This document shows, in pieces, positions 43,346 to 51,825 of a stretch of DNA of 64,000 nucleotides. Every line of letters starts with the position of its first letter. Positions within the stretch are counted from its first letter, which is position 1. Source of the DNA: Methanobacterium bryantii (GTDB taxonomy: Archaea > Methanobacteriota > Methanobacteria > Methanobacteriales > Methanobacteriaceae); NCBI RefSeq assembly GCF_002287175.1, contig NZ_LMVM01000001.1, positions 248,001 through 312,000 on the forward strand, written 5' to 3'. A program made the translations under genes and the position numbers. The notes below the pieces were generated by a model. It searched no databases. It was given only the letters and a program-made list of their open reading frames with translations, and had not been told where the DNA came from.

Positions 43346-44302
43346 ATGTTAACTACAGTCGTTGGAAGTTACCCTCCCTTACTGAAAAACCCATCATCAT
43401 TTTCAGATAAAATTTCTAATATTTTCGGAACTTATGATAAGTATAAACCTGCTATAGAGCTTGCAGTGAAGGATCAAATCGATGCAGGTATTGATATAAT
43501 ATCTGATGGACAGGTAAGGGATGGGATGGTGGAAATTTTTGCCAGTTCTATTTATGGGATGACTGTTGAAGATAACACTCCCAAAATTGTGGGAAAGATA
43601 ATGCCTTCACCTAAATCAGTATGTGCAAATGATCTTAAATTTGCTATAAAGATAGCAAAGGGAATCTCAAATGAATACGGCCAAAAACCTAAGAAGACCC
43701 TTGAAGGCAGTGTTAAAGGAGTTAAGGGGATAATAACAGGCCCTTCTACACTTGTTTTTTCATCAAGAATTGAAGGATACTATGATAAAAAAGAAGATGC
43801 AGTCCTAGATTTAGCTTATGCTTTAAAGAAAGAAGCGGAACATCTTGAAAATGCAGGGGCTGCAGTGGTACAAATAGACGAACCTTTTATTTCTACTGGA
43901 GTTGTAGATATTAACGTTGCAAAGAAAGCTGTAGGGATCATAGCAGATGGTTTGTCCGTGCCAGTATCCATGCATGTATGTGGTGAAGTGGTGGATATAT
44001 TTGACCATCTTTTAAAATTTCCGGTAGACATCGCGGACTTTGAATTTGCAGGTATCCCGGCCAATATCAACGCGCTTGAAAATGTGAATCTCCGCGGAAA
44101 AAAAATAGGGTTCGGGTGTCTGGATAACAAAACTGATAAAATTGAAAGCAGGGACGAAGTGGAAAACCTGATAAAAAGAGGTAGAGACCTTATCGGTGCT
44201 GAAAACATGATTGCCGACCCTGATTGTGGAATGAGGCTGAGGTCAAGGGAGGCAGCTCTTTCAAAGCTTAAAGTAATGGTAGACGTTGCTAAAGGTTTCT
44301 AA
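43346..44302 (+). CDS. metE: Archaeal MetE-like methionine synthase (methylcobalamin:homocysteine methyltransferase)
   Basis: This 318-residue protein matches the C-terminal catalytic half of cobalamin-independent methionine synthase, as in archaeal core-MetE proteins that use methylcobamide proteins rather than folate. MLTTVVGSYPP starts the barrel. QIDEPFISTG, SMHVCGEV (His and Cys zinc ligands), FGCLDN and ADPDCGMRLRSR (zinc Cys) follow. ATG 43346 lies after TTGAGG; a TTG at 43334 is inside that site. In Methanothermobacter the gene adjoins thyA and mch, as it nearly does here. Confidence 0.88.
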   Translation: MLTTVVGSYPPLLKNPSSFSDKISNIFGTYDKYKPAIELAVKDQIDAGIDIISDGQVRDGMVEIFASSIYGMTVEDNTPKIVGKIMPSPKSVCANDLKFAIKIAKGISNEYGQKPKKTLEGSVKGVKGIITGPSTLVFSSRIEGYYDKKEDAVLDLAYALKKEAEHLENAGAAVVQIDEPFISTGVVDINVAKKAVGIIADGLSVPVSMHVCGEVVDIFDHLLKFPVDIADFEFAGIPANINALENVNLRGKKIGFGCLDNKTDKIESRDEVENLIKRGRDLIGAENMIADPDCGMRLRSREAALSKLKVMVDVAKGF

Positions 44303-44568
44303 TTTTTGGCACGTTAAAATTAAAATTTTGGCAGTTGCCACAAATTGATAAAAAATCTACAATTTCTAACTTATTATTGGAAACCACAATTTTTTATAGC
44401 TTCGAATTTTGAGAGGTTTTGATAGTTGCTAAGGTTTGATTTTGATATTGCCTGCGGTTTTAGAATTTACTTAATTTTATAAATTGTAATACAGACGTGG
44501 GTTAAATATTCAAAAAACATTACATTTATAACAGTTTAATAAAGATTTAATTTAACGGAGAATATAAC

Positions 44569-45255
44569 ATGTCATTTCAAATTGAAGTCAACCAAATAGC
44601 AGACGGCTGGGAAACACTTGTAAAAAAGATCATGGAAGAAGGTAAGGAAATAAATGATGAGAGGGGTTCATTAACAAAAGAAGTTTTGAACACTCTTGTT
44701 ACAATAAGAGACCCCCTTGGAAAACAGAGGTCTAAAAACAAAGATGAAAATGACATGTTTGAGGATATAAAAATACCAACTGGTTATTTCTGGAGAGGGG
44801 AAAAGCTTAAAATTTATTCTGAGCAGTTTATAAGTGATGATAAACAGGGATTTGTTTATACATACGGAAACCGCCTGAGAGCACACTTTGAGGGCATTGA
44901 TCAGATTCAGGTAGCTATTGATAGGCTTAAAAACTGTACTGAATCAAGAAGATCCATTTCTGTAACATGGGACCCGACTACTGATACAAAAGTCGATGAA
45001 GTACCTTGTATGATCCTCGTAGATCTCAAAATAAGGGATGGAAAACTTTATACAACTGGTTTATGGAGGTCACATGACATATACGGTGCATGGTTCCCTA
45101 ATGCAGTTGGTTTAACTTATTTAACCAAATATGCTGCTGATCAGCTTGGTGTAGAAGTAGGAGAAGTTACAATTCATTCTATAAGTGCCCACATATATGA
45201 AGTTAATTTTGATGACGCTAAGAAAACTTTAAGCATGCAGTTATTTGGTTTATAG
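44569..45255 (+). CDS. thyA: Archaeal thymidylate synthase
   Basis: This 228-residue protein is of the methanogen ThyA type, which methylates dUMP with a methanopterin C1 donor. PTGYFWRGEKLKIYSEQ, TYGNRLRAHF, SRRSISVTWDP (phosphate-binding Arg-Arg), DEVPCMILVDLKIRDGKLYTTGLWRSHDIYGAWFPN (catalytic Cys in PC and the nucleotide-binding RSHD) are all present. GGAGAATATAAC precedes the ATG. The 266-bp gap before it contains weak hairpins only. Confidence 0.9.
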   Translation: MSFQIEVNQIADGWETLVKKIMEEGKEINDERGSLTKEVLNTLVTIRDPLGKQRSKNKDENDMFEDIKIPTGYFWRGEKLKIYSEQFISDDKQGFVYTYGNRLRAHFEGIDQIQVAIDRLKNCTESRRSISVTWDPTTDTKVDEVPCMILVDLKIRDGKLYTTGLWRSHDIYGAWFPNAVGLTYLTKYAADQLGVEVGEVTIHSISAHIYEVNFDDAKKTLSMQLFGL

Positions 45256-45300
45256 TGAATGTAATTATCAATTATTTTTATTTTAAGTAAGGACTAGAGT

Positions 45301-46230
45301 ATGAAAGACATTTTAAACAAAATTTCTGTACCAATATCTGGTTTAATGCTGGGTCTGGCGGAAGCAGGAAATCTGGTATCTTCTCAAGAAGTTATACTTA
45401 AAATTATATTTGGGTCTATATCTGCGCTAATTTTAGCGTTGATTTTAATAAAAATAGCATCTAATCCTAAACATCTTAAGGCGGATTTAAATAATCCTGC
45501 TGTTGCAGGGGTTGCTTCAACATTTCCAATGGGAATCATTGTCTTATCGACGTATGTTAATTCTTTTTTCCCATCTGAGGCTTATGCCATGTGGATTGCC
45601 GGGATTTTAATGCAAATTATTATTGTAATCATTTTTACCCGGAAATTTGTCTTTAATTTTGATATAAACAAAGTATTCCCATGTTATTTTGTAGTGTATG
45701 TTGGAGTTGCAGTGGGAAGCATTGTGGCGCCGATATTTAACGCTGCAGACATCGGTAGAGTGTTATTCTACTTCGGATTTGTATCTTATTTGATTTTATT
45801 GCCTTTAATGCTTTATAGGGTATTTGTAATTAAATCTTTTCCAGAACCTGCCATCCCTACGTTAACCATTTTTGCAGCGCCTTCAAGCATCTGCCTGGCA
45901 GGATATTTAAGTTCATTTGATGTGATAAACATGGATATTTTCTGGGGACTGGTTATTTCAGCAATAGTCATGTTTTTTGCAGTGCTTCTGTACATGCCTA
46001 AAATGCTTAAATTAAAGTTTTATCCGAGTTATTCTGCATTTGCATTTCCACTGGTAATCAGCGCCATTGCAATGCAGTATGCAAATAGTTTTCTGGCAAA
46101 TATGAATCTTAAAATGCCAATAATGCAATATATTGGGTATTTTGAGGAGTTATTGGCGGTTTTATTTGTTGTTTATGTACTGGTTCATTATACGAACTTT
46201 TTATTTGGTGACTATAGGAAAACAAGTTAA
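45301..46230 (+). CDS. TDT family transporter (TehA/SLAC1-like)
   Basis: This 309-residue membrane protein has about ten helices in the TehA/SLAC1 anion-channel arrangement. PISGLMLGLAEAGN starts helix 1, FPMGIIVLSTY is in helix 3, GSIVAPIF is mid-protein and TIFAAPSSICLAGYL occupies the position of helix 7. It may carry dicarboxylates, sulfite or other anions. It lies 45 bp after thyA, and AAGGACTAGAGT precedes the ATG. Confidence 0.82.
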   Translation: MKDILNKISVPISGLMLGLAEAGNLVSSQEVILKIIFGSISALILALILIKIASNPKHLKADLNNPAVAGVASTFPMGIIVLSTYVNSFFPSEAYAMWIAGILMQIIIVIIFTRKFVFNFDINKVFPCYFVVYVGVAVGSIVAPIFNAADIGRVLFYFGFVSYLILLPLMLYRVFVIKSFPEPAIPTLTIFAAPSSICLAGYLSSFDVINMDIFWGLVISAIVMFFAVLLYMPKMLKLKFYPSYSAFAFPLVISAIAMQYANSFLANMNLKMPIMQYIGYFEELLAVLFVVYVLVHYTNFLFGDYRKTS

Positions 46231-46284
46231 ATTTAATATTTTTAGATGAAAATAAGAAATTATAAAATTAATGAATTTTGCTAT

Positions 46285-46500
46285 TTAAACGGTCTCATCA
46301 TTTTTATATTCTAAAATATCTCCTGGCTGACAGTCTAAAGCTTTACAGATCTTTGCTAAAGTTGAAAATCGAATTGCCTTTGCCTTTCCATTTTTCAATA
46401 TAGAAATATTGGCCATGGTTATTCCAACTTTCTGTGAAAGTTCAGTGACGCTCATTTTCCGTTTAGCTAACATCACATCAATATTAATTATAATTCCCAC
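46285..46500 (-). CDS. Small XRE/Cro-CI-type HTH regulator (YozG-like)
   Basis: This 71-residue protein is nearly all helix-turn-helix: MLAKRKMSVTELSQKVGITMANISILKNGKAKAIRFSTLAKICKALDCQPGDILEY. Such regulators pair with DUF2975 membrane proteins, as here, 10 bp apart in one operon. The start is GTG 46500 with TGAGGTAGATAAC upstream. The target is probably its own operon, by analogy. Confidence 0.88.
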   Translation of the reverse strand: MGIIINIDVMLAKRKMSVTELSQKVGITMANISILKNGKAKAIRFSTLAKICKALDCQPGDILEYKNDETV

Positions 46501-46510
46501 GTTATCTACC

Positions 46511-46993
46511 TCAGACCGTTAAATCATTTTCTTTTTTTATGTCTACGGCACTTTGTAAAAGTCTTTCAAATACGGCTGTGGCAGCAGCGATTACAACCGA
46601 AATAAAAGTAGTCACAATACACAGAGCAATAAAACCTGCTGGATCATCGCCTTTAGCATGGAATATCCTTATATATAGCGCGGCCATCACAATTAAAATG
46701 TTCAATATGATTGCACAGTATTTTATAGTTTGTAAAGCTCTCACGGAGTCTAGCGAGAATACCTTATTTTGCCCGATGTATCCGAGCAATTGAAATGCAT
46801 GATATAACGCAACAAAAAATGGAATAGATGCTGTATACACATATGCTAAAAACGGGTCCTGAAAGTAAATATTAAACAGGTCGGCGTTTATATTTCTACC
46901 TTCAAGCTGGGGAAATATAATTATACCTGCAAGTGCACCGATTCCGATGAGTAGAATTACTGCTTTTAGAAATAATGTTGATCCTCGTTTCAA
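46511..46993 (-). CDS. DUF2975 membrane protein
   Basis: This 160-residue protein has four membrane segments (FLKAVILLIGIGALAGIII, YTASIPFFVALYHAFQLL, CAIILNILIVMAALYI and ALCIVTTFISVVIAAATAV) and the DUF2975 mark NKVFSLDSVRALQTIKYCA. TTG 46993 is favoured over GTG 47008, because GAGGTG overlaps the latter and lies 7 nt before the TTG. It is co-transcribed with the XRE regulator; such pairs are common and may sense membrane state. Confidence 0.85.
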   Translation of the reverse strand: MKRGSTLFLKAVILLIGIGALAGIIIFPQLEGRNINADLFNIYFQDPFLAYVYTASIPFFVALYHAFQLLGYIGQNKVFSLDSVRALQTIKYCAIILNILIVMAALYIRIFHAKGDDPAGFIALCIVTTFISVVIAAATAVFERLLQSAVDIKKENDLTV

Positions 46994-47256
46994 GTAAAAA
47001 CACCTCACTCAACTATTGTATATTGATTATAGTAAATTATTTATCGTTTTACAATATATTTTTATTGATATTACACTGACATCATATAAATAGTTTTTCT
47101 AGATCATCAAACTTTAGAAAGTATGTAATCATTAACGGCACATTTTTCAAAATCCAAAAAATAAAATAGTAAATTAATTAAAGGACAACAGCTTAAACTC
47201 CATTGATAAACAAATTTTGTATTCATTTAATATATCACACTATTAGAGGTGAAATT

Positions 47257-48219
47257 ATGGTAAGTGTCAATCTTGAAGCAAAAAAGACAGTAGACTTAAT
47301 GATAAAAAACGCAGATGAATTAAATATAAGCGTAGAAAAGCTTGAAAACGGTTCCACAGTTATCGACGCTGGTGTAAACGTTTCTGGAAGCCTTAAAGCA
47401 GGGGAACTTTACACAAAAGTGTGTCTTGGAGGACTTGCAGAAGTGGGAATTTCAATTCCAGGAGACCTCTCCGAAAGCTTTGCGTTACCTTCTGTGAAGA
47501 TCAAAACCAATTCTCCAGCAATATCAACCCTTGGAGCACAAAAAGCAGGATGGTCTGTAAGCGTAGGTGACTTCTTCGCCCTCGGTTCAGGACCTGCAAG
47601 GGCATTAGCTAAAAAACCAGCCCACACCTATGAAGTAATCGGCTACGAAGACGATGCAGATATTGCAATTCTCACCCTTGAAGCTGACAAATTACCTGGC
47701 GCTGATGTAACCGACGCAATTGCAAAAGACTGCGGTGTTTCACCAGAAAACGTAACAGTACTCGTTGCACCAACATCATCAATCGTAGGTTCAATACAAA
47801 TAGCAGGAAGAGTTGTAGAAAACGGTACATACAAAATGATGGAAGCTTTAGACTTTGACGTTACAAAAGTTAAATTTGCTGCAGGAATTGCACCAATAGC
47901 ACCTGTTGACCCAGATGGGCTTAAAGCAATGGGTAAAACAAATGACGCTGTTTTATTCGGTGGTAGGACTTACTACTACATCCAGTCTGAAGAAGGAGAC
48001 GACTTAAAAGCTTTAGCTGAAAATCTCCCATCATCCGCATCTGAAGGATACGGAAAACCATTCTACGATGTATTTAAAGAAGCTGAATACGACTTCTACA
48101 AAATTGACAAAGGAATGTTTGCACCTGCTGAAGTGGTCATAAACGATTTAAGAACAGGTGAACTCTTCAGAGCAGGATACGTAAATGTAGATCTCCTTAA
48201 AAAATCATTCGGTTTATAA
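47257..48219 (+). CDS. mch: Methenyltetrahydromethanopterin cyclohydrolase
   Basis: This 320-residue enzyme of the CO2-reducing methanogenesis pathway interconverts formyl- and methenyl-H4MPT. The family signature runs along its length: MVSVNLEAKKTVDLMI, AGELYTKVCLGGLAEVGIS, STLGAQKAGWSVSVGDFFA, LGSGPARALA, AGIAPIAPVDPDGLKAMGK and SEGYGKPFYDVFKEA. It uses noticeably more C-ending and preferred codons than its neighbours, as highly expressed genes do. ATG 47257 follows AGAGGTGAAATT; the upstream ATG/TTG frame is not needed. Confidence 0.97.
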   Translation: MVSVNLEAKKTVDLMIKNADELNISVEKLENGSTVIDAGVNVSGSLKAGELYTKVCLGGLAEVGISIPGDLSESFALPSVKIKTNSPAISTLGAQKAGWSVSVGDFFALGSGPARALAKKPAHTYEVIGYEDDADIAILTLEADKLPGADVTDAIAKDCGVSPENVTVLVAPTSSIVGSIQIAGRVVENGTYKMMEALDFDVTKVKFAAGIAPIAPVDPDGLKAMGKTNDAVLFGGRTYYYIQSEEGDDLKALAENLPSSASEGYGKPFYDVFKEAEYDFYKIDKGMFAPAEVVINDLRTGELFRAGYVNVDLLKKSFGL

Positions 48220-48690
48220 TAATCGAAATTATTTATTTTTTTTATTTTGTTTCTTATTAAGCTGTATAAAAATGCATTTTTCAACTTCATTTCAATAAAA
48301 TATCCTATTTTTAAGTTTAAGTTAAATTTTGCACTGTTTCATGGAATTGGGTAAAAATCATTGGGGAGAATGGTCAGTGACTTTATTATGGAGCTTTCAA
48401 AAAATGGCTTAATTTATGAGGTTTCCAGATTGGATAATGTTTACAATTAGAATTGTTATTTTAAACAAGATATGAAACTTATTTTTGCCTTTTTTTATTA
48501 AATGAATGTAAATAATTAATCAATTACTGATTTAATTATTTTGCCTGCTTTTGTTATAATGGATAATGTCCTAATTACTTGAGACTTCTTAAATAACTTT
48601 GATCTGGTATAAATTTGGGTGTAAATTTGGAAAAAGTTATTAAATAGGTCTTACTAATTTTCTATTATATAGATTAGGAAGTGAAAAAAT
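48220..48690 (+). other. Gap after mch: T-rich terminator and promoter of the next gene
   Basis: A T-rich tract at about 48234-48250 just after mch fits an archaeal U-rich terminator. AT-rich elements near 48636-48645 may be the promoter of the DUF5518 gene. I see no ORF or RNA gene in the remaining 400 bp. Confidence 0.4.
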
Positions 48691-49068
48691 ATGGCTAATA
48701 ATATGATTCAATGGAGACCTATAATTATTGGTACAATAATTGCCGTTATTTTAAGTGTGTTATCAATGCTTAGTTCAGGTTTATTAACCGCTGACTTTTT
48801 ACTGGCTGGAATAGCAGTCGGGTTCATTGTTGGAGCAAAAATTAAGGATGGAGCAATTAATGGAACAATTATGGGTGTAATAGGTGCAGTTATATTCCTT
48901 ATAATACTGGTAATTATATACGCTGCCCAGGGTTATGGATCTTTAATAACATCCATACTCAGTTATCTGGTAATTTACGTGGTTGCAGATATAATTTTAG
49001 CAATAGTTGGTGGAGTTCTTGGATCTGTAATAAGAGCAGAAATAAAAGAAACTCCAGTTCAAGAATAA
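48691..49068 (+). CDS. DUF5518-like small membrane protein
   Basis: This 125-residue protein has four hydrophobic segments separated by short turns (FIVGAKIKDGAINGTIMGV between helices 2 and 3). It matches the N-terminal half of the protein at 21904-22623, including the start IQWRPIIIGTIIAVILSV and the KDGA..G turn. Such proteins are abundant in Methanobacteriales and have no known role. AGGAAGTGAAAAAAT precedes the ATG. Confidence 0.78.
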   Translation: MANNMIQWRPIIIGTIIAVILSVLSMLSSGLLTADFLLAGIAVGFIVGAKIKDGAINGTIMGVIGAVIFLIILVIIYAAQGYGSLITSILSYLVIYVVADIILAIVGGVLGSVIRAEIKETPVQE

Positions 49069-49171
49069 GTAATTAACTTATTCTTCTACTTTTTTTAAGT
49101 TATAATTAAACTAAATAAATTGGAAATCAAATTTAAAAATAAATTAACTTTTTTATAAAAATTAAACCATT

Positions 49172-49327
49172 AAAATATAATTAAATAATTTAAAAAAAGA
49201 GTTTATAGATTTAAATAAAAATTTAATGCTAAAAAAGCATTATAAAAAAAAAAAAAAAAATATAATTAAATAATTTAAAAAAAGAGTTTATAGATTTAAA
49301 TAAAAATTTAATGCTTAAAAAGCATTA
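49172..49327. repeat. 85-bp-spaced direct repeat ending in terminator-like hairpins, with poly-A tract
   Basis: About 71 bp (49172-49242) recur at 49257-49327 with one mismatch. Each copy ends in the same stem: TAATGCT-AAAAA-AGCATTA (49224-49242) and TAATGCT-TAAAA-AGCATTA (49309-49327). A run of about 17 A separates them. The element lies between convergent genes and is probably a duplicated bidirectional terminator. Confidence 0.85.
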
Positions 49328-49349
49328 AATTTAATTAATGCCTTGGATC

Positions 49350-49736
49350 CTATTCAGTGACTTTTATAGCTTTCATTGGGCAGGAACTGGTGCAGAATGC
49401 ACATCCAATGCATAACTGGTCATCTACCAGTATGGTCCAGTCATCAGAGATAGATATGGCTTTTACGGGGCATAAAGAAATACATGCTCCGCAGTCCACG
49501 CATTTTTCTTCCTCTTTTTTCACCACTTTTTTAATAGGATCTACACTAATTCCCTGGCTTTCCATGTATTCAATACTCTCTGTAACTTGATTTCCTGATA
49601 TTTCAACCAGCAGTTTACCTCCCTTAGGAGTTATATTTGCCCTTAAAATATTGAAATCTATATCATAAGATTTTATTGTGTCTGAAATTATTGATTTATT
49701 GGTTATATCCGGTGAAAATTTTAGCCAGGCCTTCAT
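49350..49736 (-). CDS. NIL-ferredoxin protein of homocysteine biosynthesis
   Basis: This 128-residue protein has an N-terminal NIL domain (about residues 1-75). Two [4Fe-4S] clusters follow: CVDCGACISLCP and CIGCAFCTSSCP. In methanogens this protein (MA1822 type) supplies electrons or sulfur chemistry to the partner that converts aspartate semialdehyde to homocysteine. ATG 49736 has GAGGTG 5 nt upstream and overlaps the stop of the partner gene (ATGA), so translation is coupled. Confidence 0.88.
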   Translation of the reverse strand: MKAWLKFSPDITNKSIISDTIKSYDIDFNILRANITPKGGKLLVEISGNQVTESIEYMESQGISVDPIKKVVKKEEEKCVDCGACISLCPVKAISISDDWTILVDDQLCIGCAFCTSSCPMKAIKVTE

Positions 49737-51283
49737 TTGCACACCTCGTCGTTATTTTTTTCCTTTCCAATTAATCTGGAGATATCTTCTGCAGTGATCA
49801 TTCCCTTAACTTTGTTATCTTTATCAACAATTGGGAGCCCTGAAATCTCGTGTTTATCTATTCTTCTTGCTACTAAATCCACAGGTTCGTCTTCACGTGC
49901 TATTATGACTCTTTTTGTCATGACATCCATCAATTTGGTTTTACCTTTGGCAATAGCATTTGCTATGTCCCATGAAGTCACGATTCCCTTAAGCTTGCCA
50001 CTTTCATCTACAACTGGTAAGTGGTTTATGTTGTTATCAACAAGCTTCTTGGCAACATCGCTTATCCTCTCTGTTGGATATGCCCTTATTACAGGTTTGC
50101 TTTCTAAATTCTTTACAAGAGTAGTAGGCTTTGTAATTTCAAGTGGATTTACAGTGTACCCTTCCGATGGTAATTTTATGATGGGTTCTGTAAGGAAGAA
50201 GTTGCCTTTAGTTATCCATGCTTTAAGTTCATTTGCAATTTCTTCAGCTTTTTTATAGGATGATAATGGTGATGCGTTAACTTCCACGCCGTTAATTTCA
50301 ATTTTACCTGTTTTAAGTTCTTTATAATTTGTTTCTTTTATAACTGGACGGCTGCGCTTTGGAACTCCATAGTCTACAACCTGGCAGACGATGTCTTCAT
50401 CGCTTATAGCTGTTCTTCTAGCTATGTCTTCGTTTAAAACAGGAATAGGAATTCCAGCACCAACATATAATGTAGGGCCGTATTTCTGCATGGTCGCGCC
50501 CCTGACGAAATCGCTGCTCATCTTTTTCATATCTCCCATGAGCATTAATGTCCCGGAACCGCTGATAGGAACTCCATTTCGACGTTCAGCATCAGTAGAG
50601 TGCTGTGTTCCTTCGCTGATTATGTATCCTTCTCCTCCACACAGGAATATTCGAGTTCCCATGCCTATGGTTTCAAAGTAAGGATCATTGAGGAGCGGAC
50701 TCAGCTGCCCTGCACTTGAATAGCTTGCATTCCCAAAATAAGGCAGGAGTGTTCCCATGTAAGTGTATAATGTTTCTTCAGTTGAATTTGTAGCAACGGC
50801 ATAATTTTGATAGCAGTTTCGTGGATTTACCATCACTGCCTGATTTAATTTATCGAGGGTAATGGTGGTTTCTATCTCCTTCCGAGGATAACAGTCAGTA
50901 CCATAAGCTTCTACAGCAAGATCTATTTCTTTGCCTCTGATTAAATCTTCAATTAAATGAGAGCCACCATAATCCATGCCTATTTGGGGATTTCTATTTA
51001 ATTGAGTAGCTCCTATATATGCATCAACAGCAGCAAGCCCAGAATAGGCTTCAACATTATTTAAATATGTTTTGTTCATTTTAATAGGAGGATCAGAATG
51101 ACCGAAATTTAAAAATGCTCCTGAAGAACACATAGCACCGAATGTACCTGTTGTAACAACATCTATTTCTTCTGCAGCTGCTTTTACACCGTTTTGTTCA
51201 ACAAAAGTTGTCATCTCTGCAGCAGTTAAGACAACAGCGTCACCAGTTTCGATTTTTTGGTTAATCTCTTTAATTGTCTTCAT
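49733..51283 (-). CDS. Homocysteine biosynthesis protein, DUF39 plus CBS pair (L-aspartate semialdehyde sulfurtransferase)
   Basis: This 516-residue protein has a DUF39 catalytic domain (about residues 1-370), with conserved cysteines in GTFGAMCSSGAFLNFGHSD, YGTDCYPRKE, NPRNCYQNYA and FLCGGEGYI. A C-terminal CBS pair (VIRAYPTERISDVAKKLVD... and MTKRVIIAREDEPVDLVA, about residues 385-510) completes it. The MA1821-type enzyme makes homocysteine without the usual O-acyl-homoserine route. Its product is the substrate of the MetE-like enzyme at 43346. It is the first gene of a two-gene operon. Confidence 0.9.
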   Translation of the reverse strand: MKTIKEINQKIETGDAVVLTAAEMTTFVEQNGVKAAAEEIDVVTTGTFGAMCSSGAFLNFGHSDPPIKMNKTYLNNVEAYSGLAAVDAYIGATQLNRNPQIGMDYGGSHLIEDLIRGKEIDLAVEAYGTDCYPRKEIETTITLDKLNQAVMVNPRNCYQNYAVATNSTEETLYTYMGTLLPYFGNASYSSAGQLSPLLNDPYFETIGMGTRIFLCGGEGYIISEGTQHSTDAERRNGVPISGSGTLMLMGDMKKMSSDFVRGATMQKYGPTLYVGAGIPIPVLNEDIARRTAISDEDIVCQVVDYGVPKRSRPVIKETNYKELKTGKIEINGVEVNASPLSSYKKAEEIANELKAWITKGNFFLTEPIIKLPSEGYTVNPLEITKPTTLVKNLESKPVIRAYPTERISDVAKKLVDNNINHLPVVDESGKLKGIVTSWDIANAIAKGKTKLMDVMTKRVIIAREDEPVDLVARRIDKHEISGLPIVDKDNKVKGMITAEDISRLIGKEKNNDEVCK

Positions 51284-51825
51284 TTCACCACGTCTAATAT
51301 TATTATAATGATTTTATAAAAGCAATAGATTTTGAATCTATTTTAATTTAGTCGGCTTTGGTTTTAGAAATGTTTTAATGTACATTTTACCTCCGCATGC
51401 AATAGTAATAAAGTTTAATTAACATAACTGAATTTTTCGTCCCCTAAAATAAAGAGCTTTAGATCAAAAGTTGTCAATTATATTACCTTATCATAATTGC
51501 ATTTTTTCTAAGATATATTTAACTCAAATGGTGGTCTTAAGAAACATCACTCATTTTAAATAATGAAATGTCAATTTTATCTCTTGGGTATGGTTATTAA
51601 ATTCAACAACCAGCTTAAACATAATTAATATAAAGGCCTTATTACATAATATAAATAGCTCTATCTTTTAAAAAAAATCGCTGCCAGTGGTTATTAATTG
51701 ATGGGGACATGATACTTCTTAATTGCCATATTTTATGGCTAAACTAACATTTATATTAATATCAATAATTTAAGTAGATTTATTTTGGATAAACAGAGAA
51801 AACTAACAATTAAAGGGAGATATGA
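51284..51825. other. Divergent gap between homocysteine operon and tldD
   Basis: This 542-bp AT-rich region has a TATA-like TTTATATTAAT near 51750-51760 that fits tldD. No gene, RNA or clear repeat is seen. Confidence 0.35.

Noticed and set aside
44303..44568. Further member of the hairpin arrays before thyA
   Set aside because: Only a 5-bp stem TGGCA-GT-TGCCA and loose A/T complementarity are present, too weak to include.
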